The notes: generated by a model not told the origin, from the sequence alone. Shown: positions 36,153 through 45,868, counted from the stretch's first letter. The stretch: DNA of 64,000 nt from an uncultured Lachnospiraceae bacterium (GCA_910578085.1 CAJTPM010000005.1:108722-172721), one strand, 5' to 3'. Translations and numbers: made by a program.

Positions 36153-37754
36153 ATGCTACAGTTTTCTGTTTTTTGCGATATGGATTGGCTCTACCCTGAT
36201 TCGGCACACAACGGCATCACCCGTATCAGTCTGCACCTTCCCAGGGGAGGCCACGACGGCATACAGCTTCTGGTGGACGCTGCCCGCGCACCCATATCCG
36301 TATCCTGGCGGCCGGATCTTTCCTGCCCTTCCGATACAGACTGCGCTCCCGTCCTGCGGCTGTACAGACTGCGCCCCGTGGGCGTCAATGAAAATACATC
36401 GCCCACGCTGATGACTACCACCGACTATGAGAGCTGCAGAGCCTTTGTCACCCGCAGGGCCCCTTTTGAGGTCTATGACGCGCTGCAGCCCTTTGACGGA
36501 GAAATCCCGGAAGGCGGCCGCTTTGCCCTTTACCTTTGCGCGGAAGCCTTCTCTGACACGCCGCCCGGCCTATACACCGGTACGCTCACGATCACGGCAC
36601 AGCAGGACAGGACAGACCTTCCTGTCCGTTTCACCGTGCATACCCCCGTTGTTCCGGTTCTGACGGACGCCCGTCTCGGCATGCTGAATTTCTTTGACTA
36701 CGACGGCCTTGCCGCCCAGCACAAAACCGTAAAGGGAAGCGACGAATACTGGGAAAGTTTCCGCAGGTATGTCCGGGCTCAGATCACTTTACGCTGCACC
36801 CACATTCTGCTGCCACCGGGGGAGGCCGTATATCAGGACAATGTCCTGACAGGTTTTGACTTCTCCATGGCAGGACAGGCCGGGCGCATCGCTCTGGAGG
36901 AGGGAGCCGTCAGACTGTGCGGCGGCCATGTGGCCCACTGGCACGAGTGGGATGACAGCGAATACTATCCTGACTGGGATCAGACCACAGGCATCACCAC
37001 CCCGGAGGGGTATCTGCAGATGCGCCTCTATTTCTCACAGTGGGCACAGGTGATCCGGGAAAACGGCTGGGAAGACCGCATGACGCAGGCTCTGGCCGAT
37101 GAACCCCAGACGCACAACGATAAAACCTACCGCATCCTCGCCGGCATCTGCCGGAAATTTCTGCCGGGCGTGCCTATCATCGACGCGGTGGAAACGGTCA
37201 ATCTGGGCGGCGGCATCGATATCTGGGTGCCCAAACAGGACACCTACGAAAAGTGGAGGGACGCCTACGACACGCTCAAAGCCGCCGGAGAGGAAATGTG
37301 GTTCTACACCTGCGCCTTTCCGGCAGGCCCGGCCATGAACCGCAGTATGGACCTGCCCCTCACCGTCAGCCGTCTCGTGCTGTGGATGGGGGCTCTCTAC
37401 CGCTTATCCGGATTTCTGCACTGGGGATTTAATTTCTATATTGGGGAAGATATATGGCACAGTGCCTGCTGCCCCCACAAGGGCGCGCTGCTGCCTGCGG
37501 GGGACGCCCATATCGTCTACCCCGGAACGGACGGCGCCCCCTGGCGCAGCATGCGCTTTGAGGCCCAGTGCGGCGGGGCCGAGGATTACGAACTGCTCAT
37601 GCAGGCGGCAGCCGTTTCTCCGGATGAGACTGACGCGCTGATCCGCACCGTCTGCACCACTTTCCGGGATTATACCGGGGATGGCGCTGCGGTGGCCGCC
37701 GCCAGACGGAAACTGATCGATCTTCTGGAGAAGGAGGCGCTTTACAATGGCTGA
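36153..37754 (+). CDS. DUF4091-type protein, probable glycoside hydrolase
   Basis: A 533-residue protein without a signal peptide. The N-terminal 150 residues form a beta-sandwich-like region ending in a PPGLYTGTLTITAQQ pattern that matches the domain preceding DUF4091. A barrel-like centre has LADEPQTHNDKTYRILAG and ACCPHKGALLPAGDAHIVYPG, and the C-terminal DUF4091-like end carries APWRSMRFEAQCGGAEDYELL. The Asp-Glu in LADEP and the acidic residues in YYPDWD are candidate catalytic groups. DUF4091 proteins are often linked to glycan breakdown, but the reaction is mostly unknown. The ATG follows directly after the kinase stop, and the gene overlaps the fucosidase by eight bases, so it is co-expressed with both. 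Confidence 0.8.
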   Translation: MLQFSVFCDMDWLYPDSAHNGITRISLHLPRGGHDGIQLLVDAARAPISVSWRPDLSCPSDTDCAPVLRLYRLRPVGVNENTSPTLMTTTDYESCRAFVTRRAPFEVYDALQPFDGEIPEGGRFALYLCAEAFSDTPPGLYTGTLTITAQQDRTDLPVRFTVHTPVVPVLTDARLGMLNFFDYDGLAAQHKTVKGSDEYWESFRRYVRAQITLRCTHILLPPGEAVYQDNVLTGFDFSMAGQAGRIALEEGAVRLCGGHVAHWHEWDDSEYYPDWDQTTGITTPEGYLQMRLYFSQWAQVIRENGWEDRMTQALADEPQTHNDKTYRILAGICRKFLPGVPIIDAVETVNLGGGIDIWVPKQDTYEKWRDAYDTLKAAGEEMWFYTCAFPAGPAMNRSMDLPLTVSRLVLWMGALYRLSGFLHWGFNFYIGEDIWHSACCPHKGALLPAGDAHIVYPGTDGAPWRSMRFEAQCGGAEDYELLMQAAAVSPDETDALIRTVCTTFRDYTGDGAAVAAARRKLIDLLEKEALYNG

Positions 37755-39042
37755 TACAAAATGGTTTCAGGAGGCCCGTTTCGGCCTGTTTATCCACTGG
37801 GGACTCTACGCTGTTCCTGCCAGAGGGGAATGGTATGCCAGTATCGACAAAGTCCCCGGGGCGCAGTATGAAAAATATTTTCATGCCTTTGATCCGATAG
37901 ACTACAATCCGCGTCTGTGGGCGCGCATGGCAAGGGAAGCCGGCATGAAGTACGCCGTGCTGACTGCCAAACACCATGAGGGCTTCTGCCTGTTTGACTC
38001 CGCATACACCGATTACAAAGCCGCCAATACGCCCGCGGGCCGGGATCTCGTCCGCGAATATGTGGAGGCCTTCCGCGCCGAGGGACTCCGTGTAGGATTA
38101 TACTATTCTCTGGTGGACTGGCATCATCCCGACTATCCGGCATACGATGATCCCTTCCATCCCGGGAGAGGATCTCTGGCAAGCAGAGAGGAAAACTGCT
38201 CCTTTGACCGTTATCTCGATTACATGCACGCCCAGGTCAGAGAACTGTGCACCAACTATGGAAAGATCGATCTGTTTTGGTTTGATTTTTCCTATGACGA
38301 TCACTACGGCGAAGGCTGGCGGGCAAAGGATCTGGTGGAAATGGTGCGCACACTGCAGCCGGGTATTCTTCTCAACAGCCGTCTGGAGGCGAGCGGCGGT
38401 TCCCTGGGCAGTCTGCTCTCCGACCATCCCAGCCCCTGGGCGGGCGATTTCGCAACGCCGGAACAGATCCTTCCGCCGACGCCGCTCTTTACGCCCAGCG
38501 GAAAGCCTGTCTGCTGGGAGGCCTGCCAGACCATGAACAACAGCTTCGGTTACACAAGGACCGATCTCTGCTATAAGACTTCCCGCACCTGCATCCGCCA
38601 ACTTGTGGAGTGCGTCTCCAGGGGCGGCAATTATCTGTTGAATGTTGGACCGGATGCCAGAGGGAATATCCCGCCTCAGTCCGTGGATATTTTATCTGAG
38701 ATCGCCGGGTGGATGCACCTGAACAGGGACAGCATCCACGGCTGCGGTTTGAGTCCGCTCCCTGTCTCCGCCTTCGGGTGTCTGGTCACTGCCCGGGACG
38801 GAAAGCTTTATCTCCATGTGATGGAGCAGCCTGTGGGGCCTCTTGCACTGACCGGTATTTCTCCCGGTCATATCAAAGCGGCATATCTGCTGGCGACCGG
38901 TGCGGAGATCGAAGTACTGAAGAGCGGCTGGGCCGTGCAGAATTATCCGGATATCACTTTCTTAAGCCTTGCCGCGCAGTCCAATGAAACCATGCCGCTG
39001 CCGGATGAGAAAGATACCGTTGTTGTGCTGGAACTTTCCTGA
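37747..39042 (+). CDS. Alpha-L-fucosidase, GH29
   Basis: Removes terminal alpha-L-fucose from glycans. The 431-residue intracellular-looking protein (no signal peptide) shows the GH29 order: FGLFIHWGLYAVP near residue 12, AKHHEGFCLFDS, YYSLVDWHH, and the nucleophile Asp180 in LFWFDFSYDD. Further on are NSFGYTR and GGNYLLNVGPDARG. It overlaps the DUF4091 gene by eight bases and is the last gene of the operon, followed by a strong terminator. Together with the importer it suggests uptake and internal trimming of fucosylated oligosaccharides, such as those from mucin or milk, by inference. Confidence 0.94.
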   Translation: MADTKWFQEARFGLFIHWGLYAVPARGEWYASIDKVPGAQYEKYFHAFDPIDYNPRLWARMAREAGMKYAVLTAKHHEGFCLFDSAYTDYKAANTPAGRDLVREYVEAFRAEGLRVGLYYSLVDWHHPDYPAYDDPFHPGRGSLASREENCSFDRYLDYMHAQVRELCTNYGKIDLFWFDFSYDDHYGEGWRAKDLVEMVRTLQPGILLNSRLEASGGSLGSLLSDHPSPWAGDFATPEQILPPTPLFTPSGKPVCWEACQTMNNSFGYTRTDLCYKTSRTCIRQLVECVSRGGNYLLNVGPDARGNIPPQSVDILSEIAGWMHLNRDSIHGCGLSPLPVSAFGCLVTARDGKLYLHVMEQPVGPLALTGISPGHIKAAYLLATGAEIEVLKSGWAVQNYPDITFLSLAAQSNETMPLPDEKDTVVVLELS

Positions 39043-39054
39043 AAAAAGTATCTT

Positions 39055-39086
39055 AAAAGCCCTGGAGAAAGCGCTCCAGGGCTTTT
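39055..39086 (+). terminator. Intrinsic terminator of the fucosidase operon
   Basis: Thirteen perfect pairs (39055-39067 and 39074-39086) with a six-base loop; the right arm ends in a T-run. Confidence 0.9.
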
Positions 39087-39194
39087 CTATTCCCATTTTG
39101 GAATGTTTTGTTCTTCATGAAATCTTAAATACTCCATAAAAGACTTTTCATAATATAGCTGATATAATAAGCAAAACAGAACGAGGGGACTTTT

Positions 39195-39968
39195 ATGAGT
39201 ATATTCACATTGAAATGTATCGCGCTGTATCTGATGGTTTTAGATCACATCGGCTTCTACTTTGACGGCGTCCTGCCCGCAGGACTCACGTCAGTTCTGC
39301 GCATTCTGGGGCGGAGCAGCTATCCGTTATTTTTATTCTGCATGACGCAGGGCTACAGGCACACCCGAAGCAGAAAGAAATACCTTTTAAGACTTTATTT
39401 TGGCAACCTGTTTATGACCGGATTTATGATTTTTGTGGAACGCTATTTTCCCACGGATGGCTTCGGCTATGGTTTTCACAATATCTTCTTATCCATGTTT
39501 CTCACGGGGGTTCTGATCAGTACGATCGAGACCTTTCCGCAGGATAAGAAAAAGGGGCTTATCATGGCCGGCTGCCTTTTTGTGCTGCAGCTTCTGTTCC
39601 GTATGGCGCCCGGACTTCTGCCCGTTCTCAGAAACTACAACGGGGACATCATCACGGGAATCTTTCCCAATCTGGTGTTAAACGAATACGGGCTGCTCTT
39701 TATCATTCTGGGAATCGCCATGTATTTTCTCCACGACAAAAAAGATACCCTCGCCATTGTCTATCTGCTCTTTTGCATCGCCCAGTACAGCGACGAATGG
39801 CTAAACGGTGAGGGCGGCTTTCCCACCCAGTGGTTTATGGTGCTTGCCCTGCCCTTTATCCTGCGCTATAACGGGGAACGCGGGAAAAGTTTCAAATATT
39901 TCTTCTACATCTTTTACCCGGCACACACGTTTTTACTGTTTTATTTGGCGAACTTTGTGTGGGGATAA
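39195..39968 (+). CDS. TraX-family membrane protein
   Basis: A 257-residue polytopic protein with about eight TM segments. It opens with LKCIALYLMVLDHIGFYF, the typical TraX start that resembles acyltransferase-3 proteins, and carries RSSYPLFLFCMTQGYRHTRS. TraX acetylates the F pilin in E. coli; most Firmicutes copies are chromosomal and unrelated to conjugation, so an acyl transfer to a surface molecule is the best guess. The ATG follows GAGGGG, and TATAAT lies at 39163-39168, without a clear -35. It stands alone between two operons. Confidence 0.85.
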   Translation: MSIFTLKCIALYLMVLDHIGFYFDGVLPAGLTSVLRILGRSSYPLFLFCMTQGYRHTRSRKKYLLRLYFGNLFMTGFMIFVERYFPTDGFGYGFHNIFLSMFLTGVLISTIETFPQDKKKGLIMAGCLFVLQLLFRMAPGLLPVLRNYNGDIITGIFPNLVLNEYGLLFIILGIAMYFLHDKKDTLAIVYLLFCIAQYSDEWLNGEGGFPTQWFMVLALPFILRYNGERGKSFKYFFYIFYPAHTFLLFYLANFVWG

Positions 39969-39978
39969 TCTCCCTGGA

Positions 39979-40617
39979 CTATAAAATCCGCCCGCTGGCC
40001 GCTCTCGGGAAATTCACCAGCAGTGTCCCGCTTCTCACAAGTATGCTGCTTTCTTTTCCGATAAACTCATTGCTCACCCCCAGCGGGAAATCGTTTGTCA
40101 GCAGGGCGTCATGAAGCTCATATTTCAGATTTTTCAGATACACCCCGACAGATCTCTCCGACCAGGAAAACACCGACACATATCCGCCGTCTATTCTGTC
40201 AAAGACAAGTTCTCTGTCTGTGATCGCTGTAAATACGCTGTCCTTATCGAACAGATATCCCTGCATGCCTCTTTCGGATAAATACGCCAATATCTGCAGA
40301 TTGGCGATGGTATGATCCATGCGGCCGCCTGTCCCGCAGTAGATGTGAAATAGGGTATACCCTGCCCTGATCCCTTCTTTCACGGCAATGGACATATCCG
40401 TATCGTCCTTCTCCGGCGGCAGCCGCAGTACGTTTTCTCCCTGCGGGATATATTGCAGCGTATCAAAATCTCCCACGGTAAGGTTCGCGAAAATTCCCTT
40501 TTCCTCCAGATACCGCAGGCCCGCGTCCGCCGCGATCACAAAATCTTCCTTTGACGGGATGAAATCCAGCCCATAATTTTCTCCGGCGCCCACAATATAG
40601 CATATCTTTTTATTCAT
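39979..40617 (-). CDS. Thiamine pyrophosphokinase
   Basis: Converts thiamine to thiamine diphosphate with ATP. The 212-residue protein has the family length and shows IAADAGLRYLEEKG, VGDFDTL (metal-binding Asp residues), KDDTDMSIAVKEG and GGRMDHTIANL, which together form the catalytic N-terminal half. The C-terminal beta domain ends in VSNEFIGKESSILVRSG. ATG 40617 is chosen because AGAGG lies ten bases upstream; the frame extends to 40677 without a site. It stands alone, convergent with the TraX-like gene. Confidence 0.93.
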   Translation of the reverse strand: MNKKICYIVGAGENYGLDFIPSKEDFVIAADAGLRYLEEKGIFANLTVGDFDTLQYIPQGENVLRLPPEKDDTDMSIAVKEGIRAGYTLFHIYCGTGGRMDHTIANLQILAYLSERGMQGYLFDKDSVFTAITDRELVFDRIDGGYVSVFSWSERSVGVYLKNLKYELHDALLTNDFPLGVSNEFIGKESSILVRSGTLLVNFPRAASGRIL

Positions 40618-40727
40618 ATATTCCGACCTCTGTAAGTGTTGCTGACCATTCACTTTATTTTCTTTACTCCTTGCCATATCTATCTATTTCACGCATTATG
40701 TTTTATGACGCCGTATCTTTCTCCCAC

Positions 40728-42611
40728 TTATTCTGACTCCTCTGCATTCTCCCCGGCCATACTCACCACCGCACCCGGATTTTCTTTCACAAATACGGCT
40801 ATTTCATCCAGAAATCTCTTCCCATACTTGCGCAGCTTGTTCTCTCCGACGCCGGACACCTGCAGCATCTCCTCCTCCGTTTCCGGATGCTTCGCGCACA
40901 TATCGATCAGCGTCTTATCGCTGAACACTATGTACGGCGGCATGCCCTCTTCTCTGGCGATCATAAGGCGCAGCTGCTTCATGCGCTCAAACAGCCTGTA
41001 ACCGGCGCCTGTAAGCACATCCGTGCTCTTTGCCTTTTTCATTCGGGGTGCGGAAACCGCCTCCTTCTTCTCCGCCTTTCTGATCCCTACATAGGCATCT
41101 TCCTGTTTCAGTCCATTGATATCTCCGATCCGCAGCACACTGTAATCCCCCTGCGTCTGGATCACATATCCCTCTCTGATCATCTGCTCAATCAGCAGGC
41201 GAATATCCGCCTCACTCCTGTGGGAGAGCGCACCGTAAGATTTGTAGCGGTCCGCGCCAATCTCCTTAAGCCTGGCCCTGTTCGCCCCAGACAACGTCCC
41301 TGCCACGATGGCAAGGCCGTATCTCCCTTTTGTCTCCGCAAGGGCATTGATCACCTGCCTCGCATCCTGCGTCATGTCGATCTCCTCGTATCTGTGGTGA
41401 CAGTTCCCGCAGTTATTGCAGGCTCCCGTCACTCTCTCCCCGAAATATTTCAGAATATAGTGTCTGAGGCAGGAAGTGGTCTTACAGTATTCCTCCATAA
41501 TATAAAGCCTGTGCAGATCCCGTTTCCTTAAAAATTCCACATCCTCTTCCTCTATTCCCTCAAACTCCTTTCTTTCCAGCAGAAACTTCCCGATCATAAT
41601 ATCCTGTGCCGAAAACAGCAGAATGCAATTCGCGTTTTCTCCGTCCCTTCCGGCGCGTCCCGCCTCCTGATAGTAGTTTTCCATACTCTGGGGCATGTTA
41701 TAATGGATCACAAACCTGACATTAGATTTGTCGATCCCCATGCCGAAAGCATTGGTTGCCACGATCACCGGCGCCCGGTCATAGATAAAGTTCTCCTGGC
41801 TCTTTTTGCGCTCCCCGTTGTCCATACCGGCGTGATAGCGCGCTGCGGCAATTCCTTGTTTACATAATATCTCATACAGTGCGTCCACATTCTTTCTTGT
41901 GGCACAGTAGATGATCCCGCTCTCCCGGGGATGTTTCTTTAGATAGTCCATGACAAACACATCTTTTCGTTTTCCTGCAATATGTTCCACACTGTAATAC
42001 AGATTTTCCCTGTCAAACCCTGTGACGATGATCTCCGGATTTTTCAGTTTCAGGATACATGCTATATCCTCCTTCACTTCCTCCGTGGCTGTCGCCGTAA
42101 AAGCGCTGACCACAGGCCTTTCCGGCAGGCTTTCGATAAATTCCACAATCTTTAAATAGCCGGGCCTGAAATCCTGCCCCCACTGTGAAATGCAGTGCGC
42201 CTCATCCACTGTCACCATGGAGATCTTCACCTGTGATACAAAGTGCATAAACGCCGCGCTTTCCAGCCTCTCCGGCGCCACATAAATGATCTGATAAGTC
42301 CCCCTCGCCGCCAGGGCAAGCGCTTTCGAAATCTGTGTTTCTGTCAGGGATGAATTGATGTATGCCGCATGAACGCCGGCTTCGTTTAAAGATTTTACCT
42401 GATCCTGCATCAGGGATATCAGAGGTGAAATAACAAGAGTAATGCCCGAAAACAGCAACGCCGGCACCTGATAACAAAGAGATTTGCCCGCACCGGTGGG
42501 CATAATCGCTACCACATCCTTTCCCGCAAGAAGCCCGTCGATGACATTCTCCTGCCCCTTCCGGAAACTGTCGTAACCGAAATACGTTTTTAATACTTCT
42601 GTTTTATTCAT
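40728..42611 (-). CDS. recQ: ATP-dependent DNA helicase RecQ
   Basis: A 627-residue superfamily 2 helicase acting 3' to 5' in recombination and repair. Walker A is MPTGAGKS (near residue 37), Walker B is DEAH (in VTVDEAHCISQWGQDFRPGY), and motif VI lies in QEAGRAGRDG. The zinc-binding cysteines are CLRHYILKYFG and CNNCGNC, followed by a winged helix. The C-terminus from about residue 535 carries an HRDC-type domain (LFERMKQLRLMIAREEGMPPYIVFSDKTL). The gene is complete. A 71-residue protein is encoded 21 bases upstream, apparently in the same transcript. Confidence 0.95.
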   Translation of the reverse strand: MNKTEVLKTYFGYDSFRKGQENVIDGLLAGKDVVAIMPTGAGKSLCYQVPALLFSGITLVISPLISLMQDQVKSLNEAGVHAAYINSSLTETQISKALALAARGTYQIIYVAPERLESAAFMHFVSQVKISMVTVDEAHCISQWGQDFRPGYLKIVEFIESLPERPVVSAFTATATEEVKEDIACILKLKNPEIIVTGFDRENLYYSVEHIAGKRKDVFVMDYLKKHPRESGIIYCATRKNVDALYEILCKQGIAAARYHAGMDNGERKKSQENFIYDRAPVIVATNAFGMGIDKSNVRFVIHYNMPQSMENYYQEAGRAGRDGENANCILLFSAQDIMIGKFLLERKEFEGIEEEDVEFLRKRDLHRLYIMEEYCKTTSCLRHYILKYFGERVTGACNNCGNCHHRYEEIDMTQDARQVINALAETKGRYGLAIVAGTLSGANRARLKEIGADRYKSYGALSHRSEADIRLLIEQMIREGYVIQTQGDYSVLRIGDINGLKQEDAYVGIRKAEKKEAVSAPRMKKAKSTDVLTGAGYRLFERMKQLRLMIAREEGMPPYIVFSDKTLIDMCAKHPETEEEMLQVSGVGENKLRKYGKRFLDEIAVFVKENPGAVVSMAGENAEESE

Positions 42612-42632
42612 TTTTTATCTTTCTCCACAATT

Positions 42633-42848
42633 TCAGTATTCCTTCTTCACATCCTCCGCCGAAATACCATACTTATCCAGAAATACTGCCAGATCTCTAT
42701 CATTCTTGATTAACATAACTTCGGAAAACTTCCCGGTCTGTCTGTTTCTAAAGCCCGCTACCTGTTCTCCGTTGCAGATACTGGCACGGATCAGGGGTAT
42801 CTGGTTTTCTCTGTCATAGTCGGCTTTTACGGATTTTCTTTTGAACAT
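42633..42848 (-). CDS. Small conserved protein of unknown function upstream of recQ
   Basis: A 71-residue, charge-rich soluble protein with no recognisable motif. The ATG at 42848 has GGAGAG six bases upstream, so it is probably a real gene; the frame extends further but without a site. Only 21 bases separate it from recQ, suggesting co-transcription. I cannot assign a function. Confidence 0.65.
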   Translation of the reverse strand: MFKRKSVKADYDRENQIPLIRASICNGEQVAGFRNRQTGKFSEVMLIKNDRDLAVFLDKYGISAEDVKKEY

Positions 42849-43053
42849 GGAATCTCTCCAACAGAATTTTTGTTTTGTGAACTTCTGGAATTGCCTCTGT
42901 CCATTTGATTTTATCGAAGTTGTCCCCCGTTTGCAAGACATATTTACACGAATTTATCTGAAACTGTAATAGTTCTACCCCTCAATGTCATTTAGATAAA
43001 GCTTTTTCCTCACGGCGTCCGGTACCATTAACCAAGTGACATTGTTTCACCCC
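42849..43053. other. Gap between the 71-residue gene and the radical SAM gene
   Basis: No gene seen. An inverted repeat with 8-base arms (42983-42990 and 43037-43044) encloses 46 bases, and the ACCCCTCAA stretch flanks it on each side. It may be the end of the radical SAM transcript or a small repeat. Confidence 0.4.
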
Positions 43054-44007
43054 TCAAACCCCTTCCCCGTCAAACGCCGGAATAAAACTCTCCTCTGCTG
43101 TCTCCCCCTCCTGGATAAAGCCGCACTCCACGCCGATGGAGAGCGCATAATCCACCACTTCCTCATACTCCTGTTTCGTCACCCTGCGGTTTATCTCCGG
43201 ATAGTCTGCAAGCCCTGACACCGGCGTAAACTGATTCATGATGCTGAGATAGATCCTGTCTCCATAGGTTTCATGCAGATACCGTATCACAGCTTTGGAA
43301 TCCTCCGCGCAGCCGGGCAGCACCAGATGGCGCACGATCGTCCCCCGCTTCATCAGCCCGTCCTCATCGCCATTTTCAAATACTGCCGTCCCGGTCTGGC
43401 GCACCATCTCCGCCACCGCTGCCTTCGCCACTTCGCTGTAATCCGCCGCATGGGAGTAGCGCAGTCCCAGCGCGGTATCCATATATTTAAAATCCGGCAG
43501 ATAGATATCCACCAGCCCCTCCATTTTCCTGAGCGTATCCCGGTATTCATAACTCCCCGTATTGTAAACTACCGGCAGATAAAGCCCCTTCCTTTTTGCT
43601 GTTGCAAGCGCTTCCGCGATCTGCGGCACAAAGTGCCCGGGCGTCACAAGATTGATATTGTTCGCCCCCTTCTCCTGCAATTCCAGAAAAATTTCCGAAA
43701 GCCTTTCCACCGAGATATATTTTCCCGCCGTCCCTTCCGCTATGGCCTTATTCTGGCAGAACACGCAGTGCAGAGGACAACCGGAGAAAAACACTGTACC
43801 CGAGCCGGCTTTTCCCGAAATGCAGGGCTCCTCCCAGAAGTGCAGAGCCGCCCGGGCTGCCTTCACCACAGCCGTCTGCCCGCAGACTCCGGACTTACCG
43901 GCTTCTCTATTTACGCCACAGTTTCTCGGGCACAGGCGGCAGCCCTGCTCTTCCCTGATCCCGGCTTTTTCTGTGACATTGCTCTCTTCTACGGAATGAT
44001 AATGCAT
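43054..44007 (-). CDS. Radical SAM protein of the PflX / activating-enzyme type
   Basis: A 317-residue protein. It starts with a CxxCPRNCG cysteine motif (near residue 23), then the radical SAM cluster motif GCPLHCVFCQN (Cys x3 Cys x2 Cys), then YNTGSYE and DIYLPDFKYMD, which are typical of PflX-like proteins (COG1313). Such enzymes resemble pyruvate formate-lyase activases, but the target is unknown. The ATG at 44007 has AAGGGG seven bases upstream; a longer frame to 44052 lies in the LysR gene's tail. It follows the LysR gene by 34 bases on the same strand. Confidence 0.88.
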   Translation of the reverse strand: MHYHSVEESNVTEKAGIREEQGCRLCPRNCGVNREAGKSGVCGQTAVVKAARAALHFWEEPCISGKAGSGTVFFSGCPLHCVFCQNKAIAEGTAGKYISVERLSEIFLELQEKGANNINLVTPGHFVPQIAEALATAKRKGLYLPVVYNTGSYEYRDTLRKMEGLVDIYLPDFKYMDTALGLRYSHAADYSEVAKAAVAEMVRQTGTAVFENGDEDGLMKRGTIVRHLVLPGCAEDSKAVIRYLHETYGDRIYLSIMNQFTPVSGLADYPEINRRVTKQEYEEVVDYALSIGVECGFIQEGETAEESFIPAFDGEGV

Positions 44008-44041
44008 CCTTTTTCCCCTTCTGTTCGTTTCACAAGTATAT

Positions 44042-44920
44042 TTATCCCCCAAACTCAGCCTTCAGCTGCTCTAACAGCCGCTCCGCGATGGGCGTAAATA
44101 CCTGATACTTTTTCCAGATCAGATAAATATTTGTCTCAAGTTTTGGTGTGAGAGGCCGAAAAACAAGCCCGTTGTCCAGATTTGTATTGATCAGATTCTG
44201 TAAAGTCAAAAGACATCCCAGTCCCTCCTTCACAAAAATCGAACCGTTGTAGGACAGGCGGAAAGATCCCTCAAGCTGCAGTTTATCCCTGTCGCTGCCA
44301 CACCACCTGTTGATATCATTGTTCCAGCCCTGTTCCGAACAAAACAGCGGAAGTCCGATCAGATCCTTCACAGAAACCGCTTCTTTTCCGGCTAACGGAC
44401 AGTCTGCTGGCATGACCGCGCCCCACAGATCAGCCTCGGGGAATTTCAGAAAGCGGTACTTCACAGGATCCGGCTCCTGCGCCAGCACGGCAAAATCCAG
44501 GATACCTTTGTCCAGTTTTTCCGTGACCTGTTCGGTGTCCCCGCTGGTGATATGGTAATGCAACCCCGGATAAGTATTCTTAAATCTTCTGATTGCAGAA
44601 GCCAGGTACCTGATCTGATAAGATTCCGCCAGACCAAAGTAGACGTCGCCGCCCAGAACGTCATCCAGCGCGAGAAATTCCACCTTGATTTTATCGGCCA
44701 TGTTCACCAGATCCTCCGCCCGCTTTCTGAGCAACATTCCCTCCTCCGTGAGCTGTATGCTGAAACTGTGGCGCGTGAACAGTTTCTTCCCCAGTTCCTC
44801 CTCCAGCGCCTTTAATTGCTTGGACAGCGTCGGCTGCGTGACATGCAGAAACTCCGCGGCCCGCGTCATATTTTCCTCTCTCGCCACCGCAAGAAAATAT
44901 CTCATTGTTCGCAGTTCCAT
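44042..44920 (-). CDS. LysR-family transcriptional regulator
   Basis: A 292-residue regulator. The N-terminal HTH (residues 1-65) is MELRTMRYFLAVAREENMTR followed by AAEFLHVTQPTLSKQLKALEEELG. The C-terminal ligand-binding fold spans residues 90-290. The ATG at 44920 has GGGGAG ten bases upstream; the frame extends to 45034 without a site. The only same-strand neighbour downstream is the radical SAM gene. A typical target next to a LysR gene would be divergent, but no such gene is adjacent, so its target is unclear. Confidence 0.92.
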   Translation of the reverse strand: MELRTMRYFLAVAREENMTRAAEFLHVTQPTLSKQLKALEEELGKKLFTRHSFSIQLTEEGMLLRKRAEDLVNMADKIKVEFLALDDVLGGDVYFGLAESYQIRYLASAIRRFKNTYPGLHYHITSGDTEQVTEKLDKGILDFAVLAQEPDPVKYRFLKFPEADLWGAVMPADCPLAGKEAVSVKDLIGLPLFCSEQGWNNDINRWCGSDRDKLQLEGSFRLSYNGSIFVKEGLGCLLTLQNLINTNLDNGLVFRPLTPKLETNIYLIWKKYQVFTPIAERLLEQLKAEFGG

Positions 44921-45088
44921 ACCGATAGTTCTCCCCTTTCTGCAGCCTGCAAACCTGCACCTCATGTCTTTCCATATCTCCACAACCCCCGGCAGCAGCG
45001 TATAAACAGAACAGGCTCTGCCGGGTATACACAAATGCTGGAATCACTTACAGAACGATCTTACCTGCAAAATAGCGGAAGGCTGCCC

Positions 45089-45868
45089 TCACTCTATCAG
45101 CCCATGCTCCAAGCAGTACTCATAAATCCCATCCTCTGCCACATGCCCGCACACATCATCCGCCACAGCTTTCAGCTGCTTTGAACCGTTCCCCATTGCC
45201 ACGCCTGTGCCGACGCTCTGCAGCATCTCGATATCATTGTTACCGTCTCCAAAAGCGATCGCCTCCGCTCTGTCCAGGTGGTAATATTCCAGTATCTTTC
45301 CGACGGCCACTCCCTTTCCGCCGTCAGCCGGTATAATGTCTGCCGCCCTGTCCCACCAGGCAGCGATCTTCGCGTGCCTGATGCCTTTCATCATATTAGC
45401 GTACTCCGATTCATATAGCCCCAGCATGATCTGATAGATCTCCCCTTCTGACAGCATATCAAAATCATCAGCGACTTCTACTTTCAATCCCGCAATTTCG
45501 AAGTAGTCCTCCAGATCCCGATCGGTTCCGTTCGCTGCCAGTCTGCTTTTTGTGGCAATGGAAACCGGTCTGCCAATAGCAGCCGCATTTTTTATCAACC
45601 GCTTGATTTCTTCCGTCGGGATCGGATTGCTGAAAATCATCTCCCCGGCATTATAGCAATAGGAGCCGTTAAAAGTCAGAAACACATCAAATTCGATGTC
45701 CCGGAAATGCGGCAGGACCATCGGGGATCTTCCCGTGGCAAGGCAGAGAAGTACTTCCCTTTCCCGAAGCTTTCTTAACATTTCCAGCGTTTTTTGAGAA
45801 ATTTCCTTCCTGCCCATATCTACCAAAGTTCCATCGATATCAAAAAAAGCAATTTTTATATCTTTCAT
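45089..45868 (-). CDS. HAD-superfamily Cof-type phosphatase
   Basis: A 259-residue hydrolase with the Asp nucleophile motif FFDIDGTLV (near residue 10), a mobile C2B cap, and the C-terminal GDGNNDIEML that holds the metal-binding Asp pair. Cof-type proteins dephosphorylate sugar phosphates or cofactors; the substrate here is unknown. The ATG at 45868 follows GGGAG by a few bases. It lies between two unrelated genes on the same strand. Confidence 0.92.
   Translation of the reverse strand: MKDIKIAFFDIDGTLVDMGRKEISQKTLEMLRKLREREVLLCLATGRSPMVLPHFRDIEFDVFLTFNGSYCYNAGEMIFSNPIPTEEIKRLIKNAAAIGRPVSIATKSRLAANGTDRDLEDYFEIAGLKVEVADDFDMLSEGEIYQIMLGLYESEYANMMKGIRHAKIAAWWDRAADIIPADGGKGVAVGKILEYYHLDRAEAIAFGDGNNDIEMLQSVGTGVAMGNGSKQLKAVADDVCGHVAEDGIYEYCLEHGLIE

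Noticed and set aside
39195..39968. TraX-like gene as a sign of a conjugative element
   Set aside because: No relaxase, type IV secretion, integrase or attachment site is nearby; chromosomal TraX-like genes are common in Firmicutes.
42983..43044. Inverted repeat in the gap after the radical SAM gene as an insertion-sequence remnant
   Set aside because: Arms are only eight bases and no transposase-like frame lies between them.
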